64,000 nucleotides of DNA, taken from positions 880,485,199 through 880,549,198 of the forward strand of contig CM060912.1 in assembly GCA_030737875.1 (NCBI GenBank), given 5' to 3'. This DNA comes from Allium sativum. Lineage: Eukaryota > Streptophyta > Magnoliopsida > Asparagales > Amaryllidaceae. The position numbers were made by a program, and so were the translations under genes. Under the pieces are notes generated by a model. It made no database searches. It had not been told where the DNA came from and saw only the letters and a program-made list of their open reading frames with translations. Numbering within the stretch: position 1 is the first letter of the stretch; each line of letters opens with the position of its first letter. Positions 45,464 through 59,546 of the stretch are shown here, piece by piece.

Positions 45464-48400
45464 TGAAACGACCAAAACCTCCCCGTAAGGGAAAGCCTGG
45501 TTTGAGTTGAGAACACGACAAATCAGAACACAAACGACAGAACATTTCATTGCTTATTACAACAATTTACATTAGAGTACAAGAATATAACAGAGTATGA
45601 ATAAATATTACACATTTGAAAATATCAGAGATTAAATTTACATTAGCAGCAGAAAAATAATACATAAGACAACTGAAAGAAATACACGGATACAGAGCTT
45701 TCCGAATATAGCTCCAGTTGTAAATCCAGGATCCTATAAAAGAAGTCTGCAAAACCAAAACTATTAGCTGCCCGTGTGGAAAATAGGGGCACCCAGAGTT
45801 TAGGTTAAAACAATAAACTCTAGATCAGTCATGCGACTGGTGTGAGAACTAAAACAGTTATTTAAAACTTTACTTTAGAAGTAAAGTAAATCAAGGGACC
45901 ACGCCGTATAACACGGAACGGGTTTCCTTCCAAGAATACCAGTGCATAAAACAAACAACGCAATGCTTTTTGAAAAATGAAGCTATTATAAGACTCGGGT
46001 CCCATCACACAATGCAACGCAGGGCGATGGATAGAGTTTTACCTTATAATAGCCAAACATGCTTGGTACGTTTAAAACAAATTATTTTGATATTACTATA
46101 AGTATATAGTGTCATAATCACTTCAAATATAAATGTATCAATCATAGATGGCATAATATCCCTTGCTACTATGTCACCATACTAGGCTCTTCAATCAAAA
46201 CCGAAATTTCACGTATTGGAAATTGGATTCCGTCATGAGTCAAGGCCAGGAATGACTCCCCACCGATTCGAGACACTCTAGCAATTGCCTCAGGATTACA
46301 CACTCTGGGCTACCCTTTGCTGCTTCAGGGATGGTCCTCTCTTACGTTTTAGGATTAATTATTCATGAACACACGTTTCCCGGTCCTATCGGACTTATCC
46401 ATCAGCTCCGTAGTAACCGATATATCCGAGGCGCCTCGCAATCCATCATCCACATAGGTAAAAATATATAAATGTCTGGCTCCGTACCATGACACCACCC
46501 ATAACTAGAAAGAAACGTCATGCAATCCCTGCAGTCCGATCCCGTTTTTGACTCATACCGAGGTGTGAGGCTCGCGAATTAACGCTATACACAAAGTTAA
46601 GCCATTTAAGGTCGTGCTTTGATCATTAACCACAAGACTCTGCTTTTCAACAGAAGCCTTGATCACTACATCTCTGCATGACACATAGGCAAACCATGCC
46701 ATGTAACTGATGTCTATCAATATATAACTTCTAAGCTCGTACGTCTCAGAGAAGGGCGTTAAGCAAGAGAATAAATTCTCCGCCGCCAAACAGATATATA
46801 TTTAACAGTAATCAATCAACACAGAATGAAATCCAATGTCAGACACACATCCATTTATAAGTCCGTTCTGGGTCTAAACGAAACCAGAGGCACCTTATTC
46901 CTCGTCCCATATGTCCAATATAGGAGAGAGGTCCTCACATATCCATCGATCTCCAAGTACGTCCGGACGATCACCACTTATTACATTGTCTTGGGTGTAT
47001 AGTCCAATCAAGACATCCATAATCATCCAAACGATGTGAAGATCTTCGGTCTTCAATCACCGTCTTCATCGTCGACTTATCGTCGAATCAGTTATTCAGA
47101 ATGGGAATAAACCCGGCCTTTCCAAATAACCTGTGTATATTATAAACAAGTGCTATAAAAACACAACATACGCGTCATTCCAATCTAGAATATTCTTTTA
47201 TTCAAATACTCTTTTCATAATCTAAACCAAATTAAGGTTTTCCAAACTAGTCGTGATTAGCGAACCTTACCGAAGAAATCATTTGTTTTATTTCCCAATC
47301 CCAACCTATTCATCCCATGGAGCAAAACTGATAGTACTCCATATCTAACACCCACAGTGTTATCGGTAAAATTAATTACCATTTCACGTTCAAATCTAGT
47401 TAAAGATTTAACTATCGTATGGAGTAAAACTTATGGTACTCCATTCTCGATCATTGCACAAATTTGACAATTTAAATTATCACATTCACATTTCAATCTA
47501 TTTAAAGATTCATTAAAACTCCACTTAGTTTTAATCTTACCAAAAATCATTATTAATGATTATTTAACTTTGGAAACACAAACATGCCACATCGACAATC
47601 TACACCGTACTACTAATTTCTGCCGATATATAGCCTCTAAGCTCATACGTCTTAGAGATGGGTGTTAAGAAAGAGAATAAATTCTCCGCCACCAAACAGA
47701 TATATATTTATCAGATTTCAACCATACAGTTTGAAATACGATGTAAGACATGTAATCCTGTCTTTAACCGGGTTAAAGAAGTAATGTCATTTAAAACACA
47801 ATTCACGATAAACCCAAAATCACATTCAATTAATTATGGAATCTTCGTGGAAAACGATCAATATTTATAATCGATATAAATTTCCGTATCCAATCGATAA
47901 TATAAACGGAATAACGGCAATGCCTTTTAAATTCCATATATAGTAACAGTCTTCCTCCATAGAAGCTCGCTTCAATTACTACCAAATCGAATTCCATTCC
48001 AATTTATTTTATTTAAATTGGAAAACTTTACTTTGGAAAAATTCCCATTAAATCTTAATAAAAGATTTATATATTCCAAATCACATTTCACTGTAAATCG
48101 GGTTAAAGAACGAATGTCGTTTAAAACACAGTTCACAATAAACCCAATTCACATTCCAATTTATTCCAATTACTAAATATAATTGGAAGCACTAATAATT
48201 TTAATTAAAAGATTTATTCTTTTCACACGAGGTTTAAGAACAGTGTTATCAAAGACACCATTCATGACAAACCCAAAATCCAATTTAATATTAAATGTAA
48301 GGCTTTGAACAGAAATTATATCGGCTTATATTCAATATCAAATTCTGAAACCAACACATATCGTATGGGAAATAACGATATATATCTATCTTCCAAATTC

Positions 48401-51400
48401 CTCCGCAATATCCATATAGTCCAGAATCCAATATCGAAATATTCCGGAGATGAATTCTATTCAAATCCATTCCAATTTGTAGATTGTAAATTTCTGGTTA
48501 TATTAAAACCCTTTATAAATCCAATTTATTTATTTAAAAATGTTGGATTATATTTCTAGTTAATAACTAGTTAATTTTGATAAAGATATAATTTATCTTC
48601 ACAAATGTGGAATTTTTCATCCAAATCATTTATTTTGACTTCACACAAATTATTAATATTTTTAATAATTTTATTAAGGCCCTTTCAGTCGATTTCCATA
48701 AACGGTCATCAAACTGCATTTACAGCGACCTTTTCCAAATTTGATTTGGACATAATTCCAAATCCAACCATTAGATGTCAAATCTCTTATATTCGTTGGA
48801 AAGCTCTTTTCGATACGAACCTAACGATTCCGGTTTTAGGAGAATCCGACAGTCGGATCTCCCGTAATGTCAATTCGAAGTCAAAGGTCAAAATTCACGA
48901 ACGGTCGCTGCGCAGCGTGTTCTATTCAAACCATATATATATAATAATATATATATATTTCGTTTAAAACGTATTTTATAAATTCGTTTTAAAATGATTC
49001 CCACTTCAATTTCAATTTAAAATCAAAATTGAATATTCCATATCATTAATATATAAATGATAATATTTTTAAAATATTAGATTTTGAAATAATTTCCTTT
49101 TCGATATTCATTATAAAAATGAATAAAATCGATATAAATATCATTCGCATCAAAATAGTGCAAAACTAATCAACACGGCATATTTCAATATTTTTGTATC
49201 CATTCAAAATCGGACATCGAATTCACATTTTAATCCTTTACTGAATATTATTTTAAAATATTCGTTATTTTAAAATATTTATTATTTTAAAATGTTCATT
49301 ATTTTTGAACTGGAATCAGACCCAATCAATTACCATATAATTTATTTACATGGATTTCATACAACACATGTATATAACTACACTGATAAACAATCATCCA
49401 TCATCCAGAGTGCATTACACAACTGCATAAGCATCAAATATAAATAATTAACACTTACAACAGTCTGTCAACCAATTGATTGACATACAACTAAACAATT
49501 GGGATTAGTGTACGTCAAATATCATCATAATACCCGTGTGGGGTTTCAACTAACAAATACTGAATATTATTTGTGCAGTCGGGCGATGTGAAAAATTTAT
49601 TGTCCTAATCCATGTCAATTAAATTAGCGTACATAAACAAATCGTCTGTTTGTATATGAATATTTATTTTCATTTCAGGAGTATTTTATGTTGTTTATAT
49701 ATGCGTTAAAAATTATATTTTTAACGATACAATATTTATTTCAACACATGAATATTTTATACAGTTCATACATTCAATAAAAATTATATTTTTATTTTTC
49801 AAACATTTTATTCAACATATGAATATCTTATATAACTCATATATAAGTTAAAAATAATATTTTTAACTAACCATTATATTTCTAACATATTTTAGAAAAT
49901 TTTGGCAGCATAGTGGCGTGATATTAGAACCGAAATAACGTCTAGCCTTATCCGTTGCCTAATACTGGCTCGTGCTATACACATACCAATTCCAATCAAT
50001 TCAATTAACATCCCAAATCAAATTCAACCAATTTCTTAATAGGGTTGCCAAACCCTATTAAATAACAATCAATCAAATAAAACAAACAACCAAACATCCA
50101 TGGTTTCAATCAAAGGTGTCGAGGGCTACTAAGCTCCATTTGCATCCTAGTATATATTTAACTGTAATATAAATTGAGTGATAAAGAGTTCTCACCTTTG
50201 GTTTCCACTCCTCCAGTCTTTAATTGACGGTTTTGATTTGGATTTGTTTCGGCATGTCGTGTTCTTCTCCGTGATTTCAACGCAATCTGTTTCACGCAGT
50301 TTATATTAAAAATCACATTTTTAAACAACACTATTTATATTAAAAATCATACTTTAGAACATTATCTATATAATAAAAATCATATTTTTATAAATTAGTT
50401 TTCTCTATAAAAATTATATTTTTATAAACTAGTTTTCTTTATAAAAACAATGCTATGTATATTTATAAAAAATCACATTTTTATTACAATGTAACCTATA
50501 TAAAGATTACATTTAAAAACCATTATATATATATAAATCATAGTAACTATCACGCAACAGTTTCACGCACAAGTCACACATAATCGAAGCAAGCCCTTTA
50601 TGCCAGTTAAATTGGAGAAACTCACATTAAAATTGATGCAACAGGGTGTTAAGCTTCGATTGGACCAAACATTGTTGGCCCAAGTCGAGGAAGAAACTGC
50701 AGCAGCTCCAAGCGAGCACAGGCACTGCCGTTGGATGAGGACCAGTCTCTGGTTTGGCGGCGACGATGAGGGCTGAAGGGATATGATGGGTATGGGTTTG
50801 CTAAGGCTTCGAAGTGGGTTTGACTGACTAAAATAGAGATGGGGTGGGTGGTTGCGGTCAGAGGGGCGGCGTGGGGTGTGAAGGCGGCGGGGGTGTTGCT
50901 GGAGGCGACGGAGGGCAGGGCAGTGGCTGATTTCGATGGTTTGGGGTTAACGGCTGCGGAGGAGAGAGGGAGGGAGAAGAAGGAGGAGCAACGGAGGAGG
51001 GTGTGGCGCAAGGTCTGTGGAGGCGCGGCGGTGGCCTTCCGACGTGGCAGCGAGGTCAGGCGGCGACTAGAGGGGCTGGGCAACAAGGGTTAGGTTTTTT
51101 TCTTCTTTTTTTATTCGCTGAGTGGGGAGAGAGAAATAAGAAGGGGGGAATATATATTTATTTATTTAATTTAATTCTCCAAAAAGTTAATTTTTCGTTT
51201 GAACTCCGAATCGAACCCAACGACTGTCGTCCTTAGCTAATTACCCCCATTTCGTACACAATAGGATATGTTTCTTAAGTCAATTCTACTTTTTTGATCA
51301 GTTTTTGTTTAAATTAAAGTATAAATCAATATATATTTAATTTAAACGTACATTTTAATTTACCAGGGCCACATGCTGACTCCAAAAATTCCATAAAAAT

Positions 51401-52032
51401 TATTTCTAGCTATTTTTTGACGATACAGTCCTAATAAAACTAATTTCATCGAATTTGGAGATCGTTTGAAAAATGGCCATTTTCCAGTCGATTAAATTCA
51501 ACTGAAATATACTAAACGCGTTTAAATCCACCACGCTCACATATTATTTCCAAAGATTCTGAAAATTGGAATCTAGCAATAATTTGACATTCTGGATCCA
51601 ACAAAAGTGGTTTCATTGAAAACAGAGGTCGTTTGCAAAATGGCTATTTTTAAGGGCTTTATATATATTTAAAATATATATAAATTCCATAACGACTATT
51701 TTATATTTTAAACTGGACATAATTTTTAATTTATATTATAAAATCTCAGTTTCTTATATTCGTTCGAAAGATGTAATTAAACAGATTCAAATATTCTGGT
51801 TTTACTGAAATCCGATTTATTTTGAATTCTGTACATTCATTTGAAATTTAAAATCAAATTTTCAAACTTCTGCACCATTTCAGGCTCGTTTTATAGTTAA
51901 AATAAATTTATTCGTTCTAACTTCATATAAAATAAATTTTTAGTCATTATTATTTAAAATGAATCATTTTAAATATTCAAAATTCATTAAAATAAAAAGT
52001 TTAAATTGGTTCTGAATTCCAGGGTTGTTACA
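45464..52032 (-). mobile_element. Solo giant LTR C nested in LTR D
   Basis: Starts TGAAACGACC (45464) and ends AGGGTTGTTACA (52032), 6,569 bp, opposite in orientation to its host LTR D. Flanks GATAG (45459-45463) and GATAA (52033-52037) are a 5-bp TSD with one change; the host sequence rejoins cleanly as ...tctttgata-aatttaatggg. No PBS or PPT adjoins it. It contains a partial internal duplication: the block with gcgttaagcaagagaataaattctccgcc-type sequence occurs at about 46735-46800 and again at about 47631-47705. A GC-rich island lies at about 50650-51110; its ORFs on both strands are not conserved in sister LTRs. Confidence 0.88.
51151..51158 (-). promoter_or_regulatory. TATA-like box of LTR C
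   Basis: An ATATATA run on the minus strand, about 874 bp from the LTR start, just upstream of the GC island. Confidence 0.45.
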
Positions 52033-53883
52033 GATAAATTTAATGGGAACCTTTCCTTAAAAATGTGAATATTTGAATAAAAGAATATTTTGAATATGAA
52101 TGAGGCATATGATGTGTTTTTATAGCACCTGATTTTTTATTATAAAATACGCGGGTTATTCAGAAAGACTGGGTTTATCCCATTCTGAATAATTGATACG
52201 ACGATTAAAAGTCGACGATGAAGACGGTGGCTGAATACTGGAGATCATCACATCGTTTGGATGATTACTGATGTCTTGATTGGGCCGTACACCCAAGACA
52301 AGGTAATAAGTGGTGATCGTCCAGACGTACTTATAGATCGACCGGATATGCGAGGGCCTCTCTCTTGTATTGGACATATGGGACGAGGAATAGGGTGCCT
52401 TCGGTTTCATTCAGACACAGAACGAACTTGTAAATGGATGTGTGTCTGACATTAGATTCTGTGTCGATTGAATTCTATTAAATATATATATGTTTGGTGG
52501 CGGAGAATTTATTCTCTTGCTTAACACCCTTTTCTGAGACAGTATGAGCATAGAGGTTATATATTGATAGACATCAGTTGTATGACGTGAATTGTCAGTG
52601 TGGCATACTGAGATGCAAATAGATCGAGGCTTTTGTTGAAAAGAAGAGTCTTGTGGTTGATGATCAAAACACAACTTTAATTAGCATAACTTTGTGTATG
52701 GCGTTAATTCGCGAACCTCACACCCGGTATAAGTAAAAAACGGGATAGTGACCGTAGGGAGAACTTGCGTTTCTTTCTAGCTAGAAGTGGTGTCATGGTA
52801 TGGAGCCCAGATATTTCTACTTATGTAGATAATGGATAGCGAGGTGCCTCAAATATAGGGCTATATGCTCATTGGGTCGACGTACTGACCTGTTTGGAGG
52901 TCCGATAGGACCGGGAAACGTATTGTTCAGGAATAACCAATCCACTAAAGCATGTGTGGACCGGCCCTACCACTTCCAAGGGTTGCCCCTAGGTGTCTAA
53001 TCCTGAGGCATTTGCTAGAGTGTCTCGAATCGGAGAGGAGACATCCCTGGGCTCGACTCATAGATGGAAATCCAATTTCCAATCTACAACCTTTCGGTTT
53101 TAGTTGTAAACTAGTATGGCGACATAATATATGGTACATATGTCGTCTATGATTGATACATTTATATTTGAAGTGTTTTTGACACTATGCACTTACAGAA
53201 ATATCAAAATGATTTGTTTTTAAAATGTACCAAGCATATCTAGCTATTATAAGGTAAAACTCTATCCTCTGGCTTGCGTTGCATTGTGTGATGGGACCTG
53301 AGTCTTATAATAGCTTCATTTTTCCAAAAGCATTGCATTGTTTATAAACTGTCTTATTTCAGAGTATTCATGGGAGTAAACCCGTTCCGTGACATACGGC
53401 GTGGTCCCTTGAATAACCCTATTTTAAAGTAAAAGTTTTAATAACTGTTTTAGTTCTCACACCGGTCCCATTACTGACTCGAAGTTTATTGTTTTAACCT
53501 AAACTCTGGCTTCCCCTATTTTCCACACGGGCAGCTAGTAGTTTTGGTTTTCGCGTATATTTCTTTTCCCAGGATCCTGATTTACAGTTGGAGCTATATT
53601 CGGAAAGCTTTGTATACGTGTATTTCCTTCAGTTGTGGTAATTGATATTTTCTGCTGCACATTATACTTATGTATTATTTTTCCGCTGCTTTGTAATTTG
53701 TAAATCTATGATATTATTTTATTTCCGCTGTGTAATATTATTTATATGAACTCTGGTAGCTTGTACTCTAATGTGAATTGTTGTAATAGCAATGAAATGT
53801 TCTATTGTTTGTGTTCTGATGTGTCATGTTCTCAAAGCAATCCGGGCTTTCCCGATAAGGGAAGTTTGGGTCGTTTCAATCAT

Positions 53884-54945
53884 TATATTTAGGAATATAC
53901 CTCTATGCACATAGTTAGGTATAGAAATTTATCTCTTTTATAATTTTATCACTATATGTTGATACACTATAGTATATTTATCAATATACCAATCCAATTA
54001 AAATCTTTTCTTATTCTAAATTTAAACTTCATTACTATTTGATTTGGATTTAAAAAGAAATTAAATGGACATCTTTTCAATACGGAAATATCTGTTCAAA
54101 CTCTAATTATCTATTTTATTTATCTACTTATGTTTTATATATTTTGTTTCAAAAATATATATTGAAATCATATAAATCAATAAAATTATATATAGTACAT
54201 AGATATATGCTTGAAGTAGTTTAATTTTTTTTTAAACATTTGATATTGTTATAAAATATAAATCTATATATCTTTTATATGTACTTTAAACATACATAGT
54301 CTAGTTTATATATATATATATTTTTCACCTATAATTACATAAAGATTTGGGTTACATTGTAAAGTGAATATTAATTTTGATTATCTTATTTTATTAGATT
54401 TATAAGACTTGTATATTTAGAACTTTTGTATATAAAACATATTTTTATAGTTTACTCTATATTACCAGATTTTATCAAAAAAATTAATTTTGTTATAATT
54501 ATATATTTTATATTATAATAATTTTCTATTTTTAAATTTTAACATTTTAATGTTTCTTTAGTAAATAAATTTATTCTATAGTATAAATCTAAAGTTAATT
54601 TATATTAAAAGATTGATGTATATTTCACAATACATTAATTTTTGTTAGTTTTTATATATACAATAATAAATATATGTTTATATCAAAATAGTTTACTTCA
54701 CATGATGAAATTTCATATTCCCTTTAATTGATCTTCAATATTTACTACATTAATTTAAAAGAAGCACCCTACTAAGATTATTTAACTCCATATTTCTCAG
54801 TATTTTACTACCCATCATGAATATATTTTTAATCACCATTAAACTTTTAATCTAATCCATTTGTATCATTAACCTAAGGCTAGAAATAAATAGTACCTTT
54901 GTTTGATTGAAATAATTTATAATATGTGTATATGCATAATAGTTA
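53884..54945. other. AT-rich stretch without recognisable features
   Basis: About 1.1 kb, strongly AT-rich, with no ORF, terminal repeat or RNA signature seen. Confidence 0.5.
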
Positions 54946-54953
54946 GATAGTAC

Positions 54954-55840
54954 CAAGGTTTTAAATCTTGGATATGATTACGTTTCGTCTCGCCGATTTT
55001 AGAGACTTGATCTCGTATCGGGGGAGATCTCAGATGAGATGAGCCTAACTTGGGGGATTTGTCTCGGATTTCCATCTCGGGTCTGAAAGCTCATATCGGA
55101 ACAATCTCGGGTTATATAATATGTTGAAAACTGATGTTCTTATACAATAATTTTGAAAGCTCATATTGGAACAATCTCGGAGTATATAATATGTTAAAAG
55201 TTAATATTCTTATACAATAATTTTCATGAATGTCATTATAAAAATAGTAACTTAAACATGAATTGCAAAATCACCTCATCATTCTTAATTTACTAAAGAA
55301 CATTCATATTCATCAATCATAATATGCTTAAAATAAAAAAATATCACAATAAAAATAAATTTAATGCTTACAATTTATGACTAATGAACATGACTTGTTG
55401 TTAGACAAAGAACATAAAAAAGATCCAAAACACAAAACAATTCAACATAAATAGAACATAAGATACATAAATTCATAGGCAGCATGCTAGTAAAAAATAA
55501 CAAATATGAAAATCATAAGCATTGTCGAACATATATGAATATATGATATGCTTTTTTGACATGCAAAATATAAAATAGCAGGAGATTAACGTGGCTGAAT
55601 TTGAGTTTTATAATTATTGTTTTGGTTTATGCACAAGTCTCAATTCTAACTAGAAAAACCAAGATCTCGGGTGATATCTCAGTATCTCGTCTCGGTCGAT
55701 ATATCGTTCGATATTGCAATATCTCTGACGATATATTCCTAACGAGATTTACAGTGAGATTTGATGTTTCGTTTCGAAAGAAGCCTAAAACGAGATCTCG
55801 GGGGAGATCTCGGGCGAAAATTTTGAGATCTGAAACAGTG
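54954..55840. mobile_element. hAT-type non-autonomous element (887 bp)
   Basis: A perfect 8-bp target duplication GATAGTAC (54946-54953, 55841-55848). Imperfect terminal inverted repeats: CAAGGTTTTAAATCT at the left and AGATCTGAAACAGTG at the right. Subterminal regions are rich in GATCTCGG/TCTCG motifs on both ends. A 70-bp tandem duplication lies at 55085-55224 (gaaagctcatat(c/t)gg...). The 94-codon ORF at 55601-55885 crosses the element end and is not credible. No transposase. Confidence 0.88.
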
Positions 55841-55848
55841 GATAGTAC

Positions 55849-56086
55849 TTTCAATATCTTTTACCAAAATAGATGTTATCACTAAATCATTCTGCATATC
55901 ATCATTACACATCTTATTTCATAGCATACATCAATGCATCTCAAATTAAATCATTCACATCACGAGTTTCATTTCAATCAATATATCATCTCATATTACT
56001 TTGCATATGACATATAGTTCATACTGCATTATAACCAACATGTTGCACACACTGCATTACATGTTAACTTTAAACTCCGCACACAA
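55849..56086. other. Short unassigned spacer
   Basis: AT-rich, with CATCA-type sequence; nothing recognised. Confidence 0.4.
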
Positions 56087-57480
56087 TGTAGTGCCCTGAA
56101 ATTCCGGTACAATTTGAGCTGACCAAATAACACAAGTCCAACCAAATTACACTGGAAACCAGAAAACTAATAGAAAGAAAACAGAAGGTGAGAATAGATA
56201 AGATAGAAACTTAGAATAGAAGAAGAACATACAACATTAGAGTAAACACGAATCTCACAGCGGAACGAACAATATACAATAGATACATAACTTTGAAATA
56301 AAATTAGTATATGTATACAGTAACATTATCAGAGTATAACACTTACAACACAGCGGAAATAACTATAGCTATATATTCCTGAAGCCTCCTGCTCTAAGTA
56401 TATCTGTAAAATCCTGACTACTTGACTGCCCATACAAAATTGGGCATCCAAGAGTTTAGGGAAAACAAAACAAAATAAACTCTGGGTCAGTCATGGGACT
56501 AGTGTGAGTAAAACAATTTAAAAATAGTTTGAGCAATAAAACGATATCTCATAAGACCACGTCGTATGACAGAACGGGATTTTCCCTTATGAGAATCCAA
56601 ATCAATTTGATTTAACTTTCAAAATCATTTTGAAAGAAACAATGATCTTTTATATCAAAATTCTTTTAATATTATAATAGTGTCTATCAACCACAATATA
56701 ATAATCATCTTGCAGAACGCTTTCATCTCACATTCCACATATATAGTATACAATCAAAACTACGAGCACTTATTGGGTAATGGATTTCCAACTATGACAA
56801 GGTATGGAGCCAACTTCTGATAGTGTACCTCTAGAGAGGAATACACTGGGTTCAACAAGAACATCTTGCAACCTGGCCACACATGACCGACCACTCATTT
56901 CGCTTGAGTGTATCGAATGTATATCACCAACGGTTGGGTCAGCAACCGTTTCCAAATGAGGCAGCATCGAATAGATTAAAGAAGTAAATGAAACTCTAGA
57001 TCAGTTGACAATACAACCTAATTGGAAGCAACCCACTTAGCCATGCTGCTTACCCGATTTTTGTCATTTCCCGGTTGTGAGGCTAGAGGCCACGCTTATT
57101 TCTGACAGATCACACATTTATTCACTTTGAATGTCACATCGTCATACCCGCCAAATCACAAATTGATTTCCCCAAAAATGCAACGGGTATACAGCTAAGA
57201 GAAACGAATTCCTCCACCACCAAACATACATACGTTTGAAGAGATCAACTTACGTGATCCATTAAATATACTCTGTCAGACATTCTTCCATACAGGTTGT
57301 CCTGGGACAGGACAAACCGAAGGCACTATTCTGTAAACAGGACAACCCTTGCATAACTCCGTCTTCAATTATCTTCATCATATTTGATTGCAACGCTAAT
57401 GCCCAAACATAGTGGTTTTTCAGATAATGAATCTGATCCCGATCTCTCCGTATTGAAGATGGAAAAATGGTCAAAAACTT
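56087..57480 (-). repeat. Divergent relative of the giant LTR, truncated
   Basis: Begins TGTAGTGCCCTGAAATTCC and follows the order of the giant LTR's 3' part in minus orientation with many changes: actgcccatac.aaaattgggcatcca, aactctgggtcagtcatgggact, accacgtcgtatgacagaacgggat, then the aattcctccaccaccaaacata block near 57205 and a final block near 57290. It fades by about 57480. It is older or from a sister subfamily; its upstream half is missing. Confidence 0.7.
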
Positions 57481-57816
57481 CGATAGTCGGTGATTTAACT
57501 ATCAAAAAAAACATGTGTACAAAAAATGATATTATTTCCAAATGGAAATTTTATCGATCAATCATCAATCATCATTTATCTCTTAAATTAATCTATCATT
57601 AATTTATTCATTTACCCATTTCCTGTTTCCATATATATAAAGAAATTCTTATTTTCTAAATTTAGAAAATATACCTTATTAATATTGGAAAACGTTTCCA
57701 TTTTTATCCTCATCTCTTATTTCTATATTAGAAAACGTTTCTGATTCTTATTTGGAAAACATTTCCAAAACTCCTTCATTGGTTTTAAATAGATGTTTAA
57801 ATAAAACATCGTTATG
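57481..57816. other. Unassigned AT-rich spacer before LTR E
   Basis: Contains repeated ggaaaacgtttcc-type motifs (57688-57770) and no ORF of note. Confidence 0.4.
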
Positions 57817-58681
57817 CCAACTGTAACGACCCAGAAAATCTGAACCAATTTAAAATTTTAAAATTGGCTAAAATAATGGATTTTAAATATTTAAAATAAA
57901 TATTTTAAATAATAGCGATGAAAACTGAGTTGAAAACGACAATTGAAAACGAATATAATTAATTATAATTATAAACAAGGCCTGAAATGGCGCTGCAGTT
58001 TCAAAAATTGAATTCAAACTTTGTCGGACTGTATAGGGTGCAAAACAATCCGGATTTTAGTGAAACCAAAAATATTTAAATCAGTTAGTAAATACCTTTC
58101 TAACGAATATGAAAAATCGAATTTTCATAGCGGAAAACAAAATTTATGGCCGAATGAATTTTCAGAAGGGTCGCTATGGAATTTATATAGCCCGTGAAAT
58201 TGGCCATTTTGCATACGACCTCGGAATTCGACAAAACCACTTTTGTTGGATCCGGGATGTGAAGTTATCGCTAGGTTTCAAATTTCATAATTTTTGAAGC
58301 TAGTATGTGAGTGTGGCACAGGAAAATGTGTTTTGGTCAATTACAGTTAAATTGGATCGACCAAAAATGGGCCTTTTTGCAAACAGTCTCAGAATTCGAC
58401 GAAACTAGTTTTGTTGTAACCGTATCGTCAAAACATAGCTAGATTTATTTTTCTGGATTTTTTCGAATCAGTTTGTGGCCCTGGCAAATTGAAATGTGCG
58501 TTCAAATTAAATATTGAATGTTTTATATTTTAATTTGAATGGAAACTGACTGAAACAGTCGAATGGGCCTACGAAACATATCCCATGTGTTCGGAATGGG
58601 GGTAAAACGCTAGGGACGACAGTCGTTGGGTTGAATTTGGGGTTCGTATTAATAAAGGGGTATTTTTGGAAATTAAAATAT

Positions 58682-58689
58682 TATAAATA
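58682..58689 (+). promoter_or_regulatory. TATA box of LTR E with downstream telo-box
   Basis: TATAAATA 860 bp into the LTR. At 58729-58737 lies AAACCCTAG followed by CCGCCG, resembling the telo-box leader motif of plant translation-machinery genes. Confidence 0.65.
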
Positions 58690-59492
58690 TCCTCCCAACC
58701 AATCAGAAAATAGAAAAAAAAATAAACTAAACCCTAGCCGCCGTATATCCCGATTCAACGGCGGAGAAGGCTCGAAACTTCTCGTTCGATTTTCTCTCCA
58801 TCTACTCAACGGTTTTTGAAAATTCTTGAAGCAAATCCAAGAAGAAATTGTGCTCTTCAAATCCATAGTAGTATTGCAATTTTTCATGTTATATCTGGCT
58901 CGAAATCGAGCCCCAAAGTGCCGCCAGTCGCACGAGATTTGAGGAGGGAGGGGGCGTTCGAACTGGGCGGTGCTCTAGCAGCTTGGAGGCGGTGATGCGG
59001 CGGAGGTCGTGGAGGGTTCTGATCTGACGCACGGTGGCCATAGGCGGCGCGAAATCCAACCCTAGGTTGGAACCATAGTCGACATCGGCTGTTGATTTCA
59101 AACAAGATAAGGTAGCGTTTTTTTTAACGCTATAAATTCAATTAATTACGTTTTTAAATTGTTTGATGTTTGAAAAATCATATCTTTTTGCTGTGTTAAC
59201 GAAATTCGATGAAACAGGAGACATCGGGACCGTGTGGACGCCTTCTACATTTTAGAAGAGACCGCATATTTTTCTGAGCCTTCTGCTATTTTTGGTGGAG
59301 TGGAACCCAATGTGAGATTTCTAATTTATAAACGATATGGAAAAACGACGATGTATAAATTATGTGATCGATGTATGAGTTATATAAGCGTTGTACACCT
59401 CATGTATAAGCGTTGTATAAGTTGTACGTTCGATGTATAAGTTGTATATGCGTTGTAAAAATTATATATGTGTTGAAATAGAAGTGAATTGC

Positions 59493-59546
<54 letters not shown>

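Larger units (their letters stand above)
26887..53878 (+). mobile_element. Solo giant LTR D, interrupted by a Tat element, a TRIM and LTR C
   Basis: It starts TGTAACGACCCGG (26887) and ends GGGTCGTTTCA (53878), with a perfect target duplication ATCAT (26882-26886 and 53879-53883). No PBS follows the right end, so it is a solo LTR. Its own sequence is 26887-29063, 43045-44637, 45091-45463 and 52038-53878, about 5.98 kb. Each interruption is bordered by its own TSD, which defines the order: D first, then the three insertions independently. Confidence 0.9.

Noticed and set aside
59234..59440. 68-codon ORF in LTR E
   Set aside because: It ends in repeated GTATAAG(C/T) sequence, has no domain, and is not present in sister LTRs.
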